Below are positions 26,008-35,142 of a DNA stretch of 61,319 nucleotides, piece after piece. The DNA comes from Novosphingobium pokkalii (GTDB lineage: Bacteria > Pseudomonadota > Alphaproteobacteria > Sphingomonadales > Sphingomonadaceae): the NCBI RefSeq assembly GCF_014652855.1, contig NZ_BMZP01000023.1:1-61319 (forward strand), in the 5' to 3' direction. Below the pieces are notes generated by a model that saw nothing but the letters and a program-made list of their open reading frames with translations, did not search any database and was not told where the DNA came from. Every line of letters begins with the position of its first letter. Position 1 is the stretch's first letter. A program made the translations under genes and the position numbers.

Positions 26008-28437
26008 CTAATCCGGCCGCATCGCCAGCCCGCCCAGGCTTTCGGCCTCCATCACCAGTTCGTCATCCGCCTCGCCCTGCGCCACGCTTTCGCGCCCGAT
26101 CATCACCAGCACCGGCACGGCCAGCGGCGTCACCCGCTCAAGTTCCACATGCACCAGTTCCGCCGCAGACCGATCGAGCAGGTCGGCCAGGCGGCCCACG
26201 TCGGTCATGCGGGTGCGGGCATCGGCCCAGGCTGCCTCGATCAGCACGTGATCGGGTTCGTACTTGCGCAGCACGTCATAGATCAGGTCGGTCGAGAACG
26301 TGACCTGCTTGCCGCTCTTGCGCTTGCCGGGATGCTGGCGTTCCACCAGGCCGGAAATCACCGCCACTTCGCGGAACGCGCGGCGCAAGAGGTGCGAGTT
26401 CTGCACCCATTCGACGAATTCGTGAGTGAGGATGTCGGGCGAAAGCAGCGGCGCCGGGTCGGTGATCGGGCGCAGGCTCCACACCGCCAGGGCATAGTCG
26501 TTGGCCACGAAGCCCAGCGGTGCCAGCCCGCGCTCTTCCATGCGTCGGGTGATCAGCATGCCCAGCGATTGGTTCGCGTTCCATCCCTCGAACGTGTAGA
26601 ACACGCTATAGGCGCGGCCGCGATGGGGGAAGCTTTCCACCAGCAGTTCGCCGGGCGCGGGCAGGCGGCTGCGCCAGTCCTGCATTTCCAGCCATTCGCG
26701 CACATCGTCGGGGAAACGCGCCCAGGTGCCACGATTGGCCAGCATGGCCTGGACGCGGGCGGACAGGTGCGTGGTCAGCGGCATGCGCGCCCCGCCATAG
26801 CTGGGGATCTGCCCGGCGCTCTTGGCCGCGCGCACCACCAGTTCCAGGTCGCGCACGCCTTCCACTTCCAGGTCCAGCCCGGCAAAGCGGAACGTGTCCC
26901 CCGGGCTCAGTTGCGCGCCGAAATGCTCTTCCACCTTGCCCAGCGAGCGGCCATTGCGAAAGCGCACTTCGAGCATTTCAGCGTCGACGATGATCCCGGC
27001 ATTGAGGCGGTGGCGCGCGGCCTGTTCGGGATGCGTCAGCCGCCACGTGCCATCGCGATCGCGCACGATGCGGGCAAAGCGGTCATAGGCGCGCAGGGAA
27101 TAGCCACCCGTCGCCACGAAATCGAGCACGCGGGCAAAGGCCGTCTCGTCCACCCAGGCATAGGCCAGGCACGAGCGCACTTCGCGCAGCAGGTCCGCTT
27201 CCCGGAACGGCCCGGCACAGGCGCAGCCCATCACATGCTGGGCCAGCACATCCAGCCCGCCGGGGCGGAAATCCTCGCCATCGCGCTGGCCTTCGTTCAC
27301 CGCGTCGCGCGCGGCCATGGCCTCCAGGTATTCAAAGCGGTTGCCCGGCACCAGCACCGCGCGGCTCGACAGGTCCAGCCGGTGGTTGGCGCGGCCGATG
27401 CGCTGCAACAGGCGCGACGATCCCTTGGGCGCCCCCATCTGCACGACCAGGTCGATATCGCCCCAGTCCACGCCCAGATCGAGGCTGGCGGTGCACACCA
27501 GCGCGCGCAATTCACCCCGCGCCATCGCCCCTTCCACCTTGCGCCGCGCCTCGACCGAAAGCGAGCCATGGTGGATGCCGATCGGCAGGTTCTCGTCGTT
27601 GGCATCCCACAAGAGCTGGAAGATGTATTCGGCCAGAAACCGCGTGTTGGTGAAGACCAGCGTGACGCGGTTGGCGCGGATCATTGCGATCAGTTGCGGC
27701 ACCGCCCAGGCGGCGGCATGGCCGCCCCACGGGACGCGCTCTTCCTGCGGCAAGAGGATTTCCACCTCGGGCGGCGCGCCTTCCTCGCCCTCGACCAGGG
27801 CCACGCTGTCGATCTCGCCCCAGGGCGCCAGCCAGCCGCGAAAGCTTTCCGGTTCGGCTACCGTGGCAGACAGCGCGGCGCGTTGCAGATCGGGGCTGAT
27901 CGCCTGCAACCGCCCCAGCGCCAGCGCCAGCAGATCGCCGCGTTTCCCCGTGGCAAAGGCGTGAATCTCGTCGATCACCACCCGTTTCAGCCCGCTGAAG
28001 ATTTCAGACGCCTCGGGATAGCTGAGCAGCAGCGAGAGCGATTCGGGCGTGGTCAGCAAGACGTGCGGCGGCCTGGCCCGCTGCCGCGCCTTGCGGTCTG
28101 ACGGGGTATCGCCGCTGCGCGTTTCCACCCGCAGGTTGAAGCCCATCTCGGCAATCGGGGTGAGCAAGTTGCGCTGCACATCATGCGCCAGCGCCTTGAG
28201 CGGCGAGATATAGAGCGTGTGCAACCCTTCGGGCGGGGCCTTCCCGCCCAGCCGCGAGGGGCAGAACGCCGCCAGCGTGGGCAGGAACCCCGCCAGCGTC
28301 TTGCCCGCGCCGGTATCGGCCACCAGCAGCGCATGCTGCCCGGCGTCAGCGGCATCGAGCATTTCCGCCTGGTGCCGCCGCACCCGCCAGCCCCGCCCGG
28401 CAAACCAATCGGCAATTTCGAGCGGGATCATGGCCAT
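26008..28437 (-). CDS. Lhr-type, ligase-associated DEXH-box helicase
   Basis: An 809-residue superfamily 2 helicase matching the ligase-associated DNA-damage-response DEXH family. Walker A is VADTGAGKT (around 47-55), motif II VVIDEIHAF, motif III SATVAEP. In the second RecA domain, VTLVFTNTRFLAEYIFQ and QRIGRANHR supply the arginine finger. The long C-terminal part has the Lhr winged-helix and core domain. Such proteins unwind DNA or RNA-DNA hybrids in repair and usually sit with an ATP-dependent ligase, an MBL-fold exonuclease and a phosphoesterase, none of which is here. The start at 28437 is chosen; 28431 is equally possible. Confidence 0.88.
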   Translation of the reverse strand: MAMIPLEIADWFAGRGWRVRRHQAEMLDAADAGQHALLVADTGAGKTLAGFLPTLAAFCPSRLGGKAPPEGLHTLYISPLKALAHDVQRNLLTPIAEMGFNLRVETRSGDTPSDRKARQRARPPHVLLTTPESLSLLLSYPEASEIFSGLKRVVIDEIHAFATGKRGDLLALALGRLQAISPDLQRAALSATVAEPESFRGWLAPWGEIDSVALVEGEEGAPPEVEILLPQEERVPWGGHAAAWAVPQLIAMIRANRVTLVFTNTRFLAEYIFQLLWDANDENLPIGIHHGSLSVEARRKVEGAMARGELRALVCTASLDLGVDWGDIDLVVQMGAPKGSSRLLQRIGRANHRLDLSSRAVLVPGNRFEYLEAMAARDAVNEGQRDGEDFRPGGLDVLAQHVMGCACAGPFREADLLREVRSCLAYAWVDETAFARVLDFVATGGYSLRAYDRFARIVRDRDGTWRLTHPEQAARHRLNAGIIVDAEMLEVRFRNGRSLGKVEEHFGAQLSPGDTFRFAGLDLEVEGVRDLELVVRAAKSAGQIPSYGGARMPLTTHLSARVQAMLANRGTWARFPDDVREWLEMQDWRSRLPAPGELLVESFPHRGRAYSVFYTFEGWNANQSLGMLITRRMEERGLAPLGFVANDYALAVWSLRPITDPAPLLSPDILTHEFVEWVQNSHLLRRAFREVAVISGLVERQHPGKRKSGKQVTFSTDLIYDVLRKYEPDHVLIEAAWADARTRMTDVGRLADLLDRSAAELVHVELERVTPLAVPVLVMIGRESVAQGEADDELVMEAESLGGLAMRPD

Positions 28438-28494
28438 GGGGCTTAGATAGGAAGCCCCGGGCGCCAGGTCCACCTGGCGTCCGGGGCAAAGGCA

Positions 28495-29370
28495 TCAGTT
28501 CTTCTTGCCGGCAACGTAGCCGACCACGGACGTGGTATCGCCCTTGTTGAAGGCATAGCCATAACCGAACTCGCTCGCCGCCGGCCCGAAGAAGCCGCCA
28601 GCAAACCCGGCGCCCGTGGTGCCGGCAAACGTGCCGGCAAAGGTCGAGCCGTTGGTCGCCAGGACTCCGGTGCCGCTCAGGGTGCCCAAGTCCTTGTCCG
28701 CCCCGCCGGTGTTCGACGTGCCGATCAGGTGCAGATCGGTGCTGATCGCTCCGGTGGCAAAATTGGCAGACAGGTTGGCGGTGGATTTCTGGGTGAAGGT
28801 GTAGGCGTTGCGATCACTGTACCCTTGGCCGAAAACCGTGCCGATATAGCGGGCCGTGCCCGACTTGGGCATGTCATCGGTGCGGGTGGCAATGCCGGTG
28901 ACCAGCATATTGCCATTGGAATTGGCGTTGGCCGTCAGGCTCAGGCCCACGATCTGCGTATAGCTGAGCTGGACGCCATTGACCTTCGGCCGATAGATCA
29001 AAAGGTCATACCACGGCGTCTGCGCATTGCTGTAGTATTCGGCCACTGCACCGTTGGCGGCAGCACCCAGCTTGTTGGCGGCCGTGGCGGTCACCAGCGT
29101 ATTGCCGCTTTCCTTGATGACATAGCTGCCGGCGGCCGGATCATAGTCGATGGTCAGTTGCACTTGCTGGCTCGCCCCGTCGAACGATGCCATGCGCACA
29201 CCTGTCGCCGTCATCGTGTGTGTGCCCGAAAGCGTATCGAGCGTTGCATAGCTGGGCGAAGATGGCGGCGTGGGCGTGCTGGCCACGCTACCGCCACCGC
29301 CGTCTCCGCAGGCAGCCAGCGGCAGAGCAAGCGCAAGCAAGGCCGGGAAGGCCAAGTGAATATCAGGCAT
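28495..29370 (-). CDS. TbpB-like surface lipoprotein
   Basis: A 291-residue lipoprotein with a lipobox (PLAAC) and a Gly/Ser/Pro linker. The C-terminus, GTFAGTTGAGFAGGFFGPAA then EFGYGYAF, is the typical end of transferrin-binding-protein-like beta-barrel domains (GGFxGPxAxExGG). These act as surface receptors or solute binders, sometimes exported by Slam proteins. The ligand is unknown. The start is the ATG at 29370 with GGGGA upstream, preferred to the adjacent TTG. It is monocistronic, in the same direction as its neighbours. Confidence 0.7.
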   Translation of the reverse strand: MPDIHLAFPALLALALPLAACGDGGGGSVASTPTPPSSPSYATLDTLSGTHTMTATGVRMASFDGASQQVQLTIDYDPAAGSYVIKESGNTLVTATAANKLGAAANGAVAEYYSNAQTPWYDLLIYRPKVNGVQLSYTQIVGLSLTANANSNGNMLVTGIATRTDDMPKSGTARYIGTVFGQGYSDRNAYTFTQKSTANLSANFATGAISTDLHLIGTSNTGGADKDLGTLSGTGVLATNGSTFAGTFAGTTGAGFAGGFFGPAASEFGYGYAFNKGDTTSVVGYVAGKKN

Positions 29371-29500
29371 CAAGGGTCCCCTGTCGGTGATGAGCCACGC
29401 TCATCCAGCCCGACAGGCCTGGCATATATTGCTCATTGTTTCAAACGGCTATGTACCCGTTGTGGGCGCACCGCCGCGCGGACGAATGCACACGCGCCTG

Positions 29501-31606
29501 TCAGGTGCCTTGCAGGATCGCCACCCGGTCCGTGCCCTGCCAAGCCAAGGCGGCCTTGATCAGCGCGATGCGCACCGCGCACTGGTCAGCGGCGCTGCCC
29601 TGGTTGTGAAAAGCGGCGCGCACGCGCGCTTCGGACAACTGGCTGAGGGCAATCACGCGATCGACCATTGCCCCTGGAATGGCATAGCTGCGGCTGGTGC
29701 CCTGCGGCCGGCTGGCATCGAGTTCGCCCGCCGCCAGCATGGCCCGCGCCAGCTTCTGCTGCCGCGCCAGCGCCGCTTCGGGCAGAGTGCGGCCTGGCGG
29801 CAGGTCGCCCCCGCCGGCAACGCTCAGGCAGGTATCCGGGCCATCCGCCCGCGCCGCCGCCATCTGGTCCAGTCGCCAACGCGCCAGATCGTCCAGTCGC
29901 GGCGACTTGGCATTCAAGTGCGCCAGAAAGAACCGCATGTTCAGCACGGTTTGCGCCTTGCGGGCGAGTTGCTCGGCATCGGCCGTCATTCGCCGGTTGG
30001 CCTGGAGCGTTTCGGCGAGATTGGGATTGCGCCGGGCCAGATCGGCATAGGACAGGTCCGCGCCGAACAATCGGTGGACGGTGTCAGCCAGCACCGGATC
30101 GCGGGCCGGATCGAAAGGCGGGTCCGGTGCCTGCCCCGGCGCAGCGGGAACACTGGTTTCATAGGGCAACCGAGGCGCGGAAACCGGGTGATCGTTTCCG
30201 TAATCGGCAATCGCGATGACCATGCGGATCAGGCCGATCAGCAGGATCGCCATCCATCCAAAGTTCGCGCCCTTGCCCGACAGCCGCCGCCCCTCCCAAG
30301 CGGCCACCAGCATCGGGTTGAAATGCTGCTCCAGTTCGGGAAAGTTGCTGCGCACGCCGTCGATCAACTGGCGCACCTTGGCCTTGGGCGCGAACAGGCT
30401 CTTGCGCTTGCCCTGCCGCGTCAGTTCCTGCCAGGCGCGGTGCAACGGATGACCCTTATCCTGCACCTTCTGCACAAAGCGCAAGCCGCGCAGGCGGGCG
30501 TTGAGATAGGCGATCTGCGGCCGTTCGTTCAGATGGCCATGTTCGCTTTCCCAGTTGAAAGCCTGCGCTGCCGGTTCAAGCAGCGGGGCGGAGCGTGGCC
30601 AGGATTGCACCAGCAGATCGGCCAACCAGCCTTCGATTTCTGCCGAACGCTCGATCCGGGCATCGCGCGCTTCGTCCAGCACGGCGCCCAGCGCCTGCAT
30701 CGCTGCCGCCTCGCCCGCCTCGTCGAGCGGCTCGTCCGAACCCTCGTCAGGTATCAGCAGCGTGAACAGCGCGTCTTCGGCGGGCCGGGCGGTGCGCAGC
30801 AGCGGGCTTTCGTTCAGGCGCGGAATCAGGAAAGCAACGGCGGGAGAATCGCCCGTCGTCGCCGGGCGATCGGTCCAGCCAAACGTGCGCGCCACGCCAT
30901 CCAGCAAAGGCGCCGAGCGTGGCCAAGCGCGCGCGAGGGTTTCGGCCAGCCATTCCTCGGTGCGTGCCCACAGGTCCACGCCGCCGGCATCGGCCTGCGC
31001 GACCAGTTCGTCGATCAAGGCCGCGGCGCGAGCGCGCTCGGCTTCGGCCAGGCCGAATTCGGTGCCCGGCCCGTCGAGCAGCAACGCATGCAGCGCATGA
31101 TCGGCGCGCGGCGCATCCCGGCGCGCAGCGGCCACTGCCGCAGCCTCGACCGGTAGCTCACCCGCCGGCAACTGCGCCGGCCCCAGTGTCGGCTGCGCCA
31201 TGACGAACTGCGCATCGGCCGGGCCTTGCGCCGGGACAAAGACCGGAGCCGGCACCAGCGCATCGTGGCCATGGTCCTCGCCGGCCACCACGCCCGCGCC
31301 CTCTGCGCTACCGGGCAGGTCCAGCCGTGGCGCGGCATGCGGCCACGTGCCCGGCACGAACGCGGGCTCGTCCGCAGGCGCCGCCGGGGATTCCGGCTCC
31401 GGAGCTTCTCGCGCTGCGTCTTTGGGCTGCTGCCGCGCCCAGGCCAGCACCGTATCGCGCGCATCGCGCAACGCGGCAAAGCCGGCCACGTCGGCGTCCA
31501 CGTCCATCGCGCGCAGGGCATCGGCATAGGCGCGGCGGATCGCGCCCTGGTCGGTGGTGGGTTCGATCCCCAGCCGGCGCCACGCGCCGCGCAAGGCTCC
31601 GCTCAC
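29501..31606 (-). CDS. J-like-domain membrane protein, partner of the HscC-type Hsp70
   Basis: A 701-residue protein. The N-terminus WRRLGIEPTTDQGAIRRAYADALR and FAALRDARDTVLAWA has the helix pattern of J-like domains found beside HscC. The HPD tripeptide is replaced, with MDVDAD at the expected place. The middle is acidic and Ala/Pro-rich. One membrane helix lies near residue 455 (WMAILLIGLIRMVIAIA), and the C-terminal third is probably periplasmic with a SLCVAGGG-like cysteine region. It follows the Hsp70 gene by 24 bases and is very likely its co-chaperone or a client-specific adaptor. Function is inferred from context. Confidence 0.7.
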   Translation of the reverse strand: MSGALRGAWRRLGIEPTTDQGAIRRAYADALRAMDVDADVAGFAALRDARDTVLAWARQQPKDAAREAPEPESPAAPADEPAFVPGTWPHAAPRLDLPGSAEGAGVVAGEDHGHDALVPAPVFVPAQGPADAQFVMAQPTLGPAQLPAGELPVEAAAVAAARRDAPRADHALHALLLDGPGTEFGLAEAERARAAALIDELVAQADAGGVDLWARTEEWLAETLARAWPRSAPLLDGVARTFGWTDRPATTGDSPAVAFLIPRLNESPLLRTARPAEDALFTLLIPDEGSDEPLDEAGEAAAMQALGAVLDEARDARIERSAEIEGWLADLLVQSWPRSAPLLEPAAQAFNWESEHGHLNERPQIAYLNARLRGLRFVQKVQDKGHPLHRAWQELTRQGKRKSLFAPKAKVRQLIDGVRSNFPELEQHFNPMLVAAWEGRRLSGKGANFGWMAILLIGLIRMVIAIADYGNDHPVSAPRLPYETSVPAAPGQAPDPPFDPARDPVLADTVHRLFGADLSYADLARRNPNLAETLQANRRMTADAEQLARKAQTVLNMRFFLAHLNAKSPRLDDLARWRLDQMAAARADGPDTCLSVAGGGDLPPGRTLPEAALARQQKLARAMLAAGELDASRPQGTSRSYAIPGAMVDRVIALSQLSEARVRAAFHNQGSAADQCAVRIALIKAALAWQGTDRVAILQGT

Positions 31607-31630
31607 AAGGCGTCCTTCACAGGGGTTTGC

Positions 31631-33337
31631 TCATAGGGGCATCTCGGCATCCAGGCTATCGAGCCGCATCGCCAAATCGGCGCTGGCCTGCGCGATCGTG
31701 CGATGATCCTGGCTTTCCAGCGCGGTCTGGAAAGCGATGATCCAGTGGCCGATCGCCTCTCGCACGTCGCCCAGATGGTCTTCCCACATGCGCTCGGCAC
31801 GGGCGAGCAGCGCCTGGTTCGCGGCCTCTTCGCGCGGATGGACCTTGATCGCGGCCAGCGCCCGGCGGCGGCGGTCCAGCTCGGCCGCGTCCTTGCGGTC
31901 TTCCTCGTCCACGAACACCACGTTGCGGCTTTCGCCGGTCAGCGGAATCGATACGTCCACTTCCAGCAGGCCGGAGGAATCATAGCTGAAGCGCACGTCC
32001 ACCTGCACTTCCCCGGCCGGGCGCGGCGGCACCGGAATATCCAGCCCACCGAGGCGGACATTGCCGGAAACCTCGCGCGCCTCGCCCTGGAAGATGCCGA
32101 ATTCCACGCGGCGCTGGTTGTCGGCCATGGTCTGGAAATAGTGCACGCGGCTGACCGGAACCGGGGTGTTGCGCTCGATGATCGGCGTGAACAGCCCGCT
32201 TACCACGCCGCCGCGCCCGTCGCGCTCGCTGCGGTCCACGCCCAGCGTGAACGGACAGACGTCGGTGATCCGCACTTCGTCCAGCCCGCCATCGCGCGCG
32301 ATCAGCCCGCCCTGGATCGCCGCGCCCAGCGCCACGGCATGATCGGGATGGACCGTGGAATTGGGAAAGCGCCCGAACAGCCGGGTGATCGCCTTGCGCA
32401 CCACCGGCATGCGCGTCGCCCCGCCGACCAGCACCACTTCGGAAAGGCTGGCGGTGTCGATCTGGCTGTCGCGCAGCGCCCGCACCACCGGATCGCGCAG
32501 GCGTCGCAGCAGCGGCTCCACCGCCGCTTCCAGATCGGCCGTGGTCACGGTCAAGGCCAGCCGGCGATCCTCGACCGTCACGGCCAGCTCTGCCTCGGCC
32601 TTGTCCGACAGGGTGCGGCGGGTGCGCTCGGCCGCCTGCAACAGCAGGGCGCGCGCCCGCTCTGGGTTCTGCCGGTCAAGCAGGCCATCGGGATCGAGCC
32701 GCGCACGCAGGGCATTGGCCAGCGCTTCGTTGAAATCATCGCCACCCAGGCGGTTGTCCCCGGCCGAGGCGCGCACTTCGACGATGCCGGCGAACATCTC
32801 CACGATCGACACGTCGAACGTGCCGCCGCCCAGGTCGAACACCAGGAACGGCTCGTACTCGCCCCGGCTGGCCAGGCCGAACGCCAGCGCCGCCGCCGTC
32901 GGCTCGTTGATCAGGCGGCGCACCGACAGGCCAGCCAGTTCCCCGGCGCGGCGCGTCGCCTTGCGCTGCTTGTCGTTGAAATAGGCCGGCACGGTGATCA
33001 CCGCCTCGGTCGGCACCTGCCCGGTCTGCGCCGCCACGTCATCGCGCAGCGAAGCCAGCACCAGGGCCGAAAGCTCTTCGGCGCTATAAGTGTTGCGGCC
33101 CAGCTTGAGCTTGTGATCGGTGCCCATGTAGCGCTTGAAGCTGACCTGCGTGGCACCGTCCTTGGCCGCCATCCGCTCCAGCGCGGCCTGGCCCACCACC
33201 GTGGTGCCGTCGGGCAGCACCGAAACGGCCGAAGGCGTCAGCATCTGCCCCAGCGCATTGGGCACGAGCTGCGCCGCTTCTCCATCCCACAGCGCCACCG
33301 CCGAATTGGTGGTGCCAAGGTCTATCCCGATGATCAT
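31631..33337 (-). CDS. HscC-type Hsp70 chaperone
   Basis: A 568-residue Hsp70 of the short HscC type. It has ATPase signatures IGIDLGTTNSAVALW (2-16), VPAYFNDKQRKAT, FDLGGGTFDVSIVE and VVLVGGATRMPVV. A reduced substrate-binding domain (PRPAGEVQVDVRFSYDSSGLLEVDV) is followed by a short helical tail, with no DnaK-like EEVD end. It would use J-domain partners, and two are encoded nearby (29501-31606 and 34858-35142). It follows the phosphohexomutase gene by 84 bases. Clients are unknown. Confidence 0.85.
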   Translation of the reverse strand: MIIGIDLGTTNSAVALWDGEAAQLVPNALGQMLTPSAVSVLPDGTTVVGQAALERMAAKDGATQVSFKRYMGTDHKLKLGRNTYSAEELSALVLASLRDDVAAQTGQVPTEAVITVPAYFNDKQRKATRRAGELAGLSVRRLINEPTAAALAFGLASRGEYEPFLVFDLGGGTFDVSIVEMFAGIVEVRASAGDNRLGGDDFNEALANALRARLDPDGLLDRQNPERARALLLQAAERTRRTLSDKAEAELAVTVEDRRLALTVTTADLEAAVEPLLRRLRDPVVRALRDSQIDTASLSEVVLVGGATRMPVVRKAITRLFGRFPNSTVHPDHAVALGAAIQGGLIARDGGLDEVRITDVCPFTLGVDRSERDGRGGVVSGLFTPIIERNTPVPVSRVHYFQTMADNQRRVEFGIFQGEAREVSGNVRLGGLDIPVPPRPAGEVQVDVRFSYDSSGLLEVDVSIPLTGESRNVVFVDEEDRKDAAELDRRRRALAAIKVHPREEAANQALLARAERMWEDHLGDVREAIGHWIIAFQTALESQDHRTIAQASADLAMRLDSLDAEMPL

Positions 33338-33421
33338 GCCGTCTTGCCCGTTGCCATGGCAGCATCATGGCCGGGCATCGGCGTGGATGGCAAGATGCCA
33401 TCCATCCGATCACGGTACGTT

Positions 33422-34825
33422 TCAGTGCGCCACCTGGTCCCCGCGCGCCAGCCCTGACAGCGCCAGTTGGGTGTCGATCTGGTCGAGCAGCCGCGCCAGG
33501 CCTTCCTCGGTCTCGCTTTCCGCGCGCGCCACCAGCACGGCCTGGGTGTGCGAGGCGCGCAGCAGCCACCAGCCATCGGGCGTGGTCACGCGCACGCCGT
33601 CGATCGCCACCATGTCGGCCGCCTCGGCCTCCAGCCGGGCTTTCACTTCCTCCACCGCGGCAAACTTGCGCGCCTCATCCACGGCAAAGCGCAATTCAGG
33701 CGTGGCGATCGTATTCGGCATCGCGCCGCGCAACTCGGTGAGCGATCGGCCCAGCCGGGCGCAGGCCGCGATCAGGCGGATCGCGGCATAGATACCGTCG
33801 TCAAAGCCATACCAGGCATCGGCCAGGAACACGTGCCCGCTCATTTCCCCGGCCAGCAGGGCGCCGCTTTCGCGCAACCGGGTCTTCATGTGCGAATGGC
33901 CCGATTTCCACATCTGCGCCTGCCCACCCAGCGCGCGCACGCGGTCGAACAGGGCGCGGCCCATCTTGATGTCGCCCAGCACCAGCGCGCCGGGGTGGCG
34001 GGCCAGCAGGTCCTGCGCCAGGATGATCAGCATCTGGTCCGCCCAGACCACCCGCCCCTGCCCATCGACCGCGCCGATGCGATCAGCGTCGCCATCAAAG
34101 GCAACGCCGAAATCAAGCCCGTCTTGCGCCACCACCCGGCGCAGGTCCGTCAGGTTTGCCTCCACCGTGGGATCGGGATGGTGGTTGGGAAACGTCCCGT
34201 CCACTTGCGCAAACAGCACCTGGTGGCGGCCCGGCAGGCGGCCGACCAGCCGCTCCAGCACCGGCCCGGCCGCACCGTTGCCCGCGTCCCAGGCCATGGC
34301 GAGATCGGCCAGGCTGGCGCGGTCGATCCCGTCAAGGCCCTGGAGCAGCCGGTCGACATAGGCATCGATCACCGCCACCTCGCGCACCGTGCCCATGCCG
34401 CTGGCCCAATCGCCGGCCTGCGCCTGGCGGCCCAGATCCTGGATCGCCTCGCCAAAGAACGGCCGCCCCTGCCACACCAGCTTGACGCCATTGTGATGCG
34501 CGGGGTTGTGGCTGCCGGTGATCTGCACGCCGGCAGCCACGCCGGGCAGCGTCGCGGCGGCGAAATAGAGCATCGGCGTTGGCCCCAGCCCGATGCGCAG
34601 CACGTCGGCCCCGCTGGCCGTGAGGCCCTCGACCAGGGCATGTTCCAGGATCGGTGAACTCACCCGGCCATCCAGCCCCACTGCCACCGCGCCACCGCCG
34701 TTGCGCACCACATGCGTGCCAAAGCTGCGGCCGATGGCGCGCGCGTCTTCCGCGCCCAGGTTCTGCCCGAACACGCCGCGCACATCGTATTCGCGCAGGA
34801 TCACGGGATCGAACGTGTGGCTCAT
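33422..34825 (-). CDS. Phosphomannomutase/phosphoglucomutase
   Basis: A 467-residue alpha-D-phosphohexomutase of the AlgC/ManB group. The active-site phosphoserine is in TGSHNPAHHNG, the metal loop is FDGDADRIG, and sugar specificity comes from GEMSGHVF. The phosphate-binding RASHTQAVLVARAES lies near the C-terminus. It interconverts mannose-6-P/mannose-1-P or the glucose pair, feeding GDP-mannose and surface polysaccharide synthesis. It lies 32 bases after the small J-protein gene in the same direction. Confidence 0.92.
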   Translation of the reverse strand: MSHTFDPVILREYDVRGVFGQNLGAEDARAIGRSFGTHVVRNGGGAVAVGLDGRVSSPILEHALVEGLTASGADVLRIGLGPTPMLYFAAATLPGVAAGVQITGSHNPAHHNGVKLVWQGRPFFGEAIQDLGRQAQAGDWASGMGTVREVAVIDAYVDRLLQGLDGIDRASLADLAMAWDAGNGAAGPVLERLVGRLPGRHQVLFAQVDGTFPNHHPDPTVEANLTDLRRVVAQDGLDFGVAFDGDADRIGAVDGQGRVVWADQMLIILAQDLLARHPGALVLGDIKMGRALFDRVRALGGQAQMWKSGHSHMKTRLRESGALLAGEMSGHVFLADAWYGFDDGIYAAIRLIAACARLGRSLTELRGAMPNTIATPELRFAVDEARKFAAVEEVKARLEAEAADMVAIDGVRVTTPDGWWLLRASHTQAVLVARAESETEEGLARLLDQIDTQLALSGLARGDQVAH

Positions 34826-34857
34826 GCCGGCTCTCCCACTGGGCGCGTGAAGCGGGA

Positions 34858-35142
34858 TCAGCGCCGCTCCACCAGCCGCGCCAGCAGCAGGTCGCGCGCG
34901 GCATTGGCTTCGTGCACCGCTTCGTTGCTGCCGCCGCGATCGGGATGGACCAGGGCGAGCAGGCGGCGGTGCGCCTCGATGATCTGTTCGCGTGGCGCAT
35001 CCGGCCCCACGCCCAGCAGATTGCGCGCCCGCGTTTCCGCCAGCGATCGCGCCGGTTGCTGGCCAAGCTCCCAGGGCCAGCGCTGGGTCAGCGCCTTGAC
35101 CGCCAGGCAGACCAGCGCGGCCAGCAGCAGCAGCTTGGTCAC
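34858..35142 (-). CDS. Small membrane-anchored J-domain protein
   Basis: A 94-residue protein with one N-terminal membrane helix (LLLLAALVCLAVKAL) and a C-terminal J domain with an intact HPD (ALVHPDRGGSNEAVHEAN). The layout matches the mitochondrial Pam18/TIM14 type. It starts with GTG at 35142, overlapping the mipZ stop by 4 bases (GTGA), so it is translationally coupled to mipZ. It should stimulate an Hsp70, and the HscC-type protein two genes downstream is the obvious candidate. Confidence 0.85.
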   Translation of the reverse strand: MTKLLLLAALVCLAVKALTQRWPWELGQQPARSLAETRARNLLGVGPDAPREQIIEAHRRLLALVHPDRGGSNEAVHEANAARDLLLARLVERR

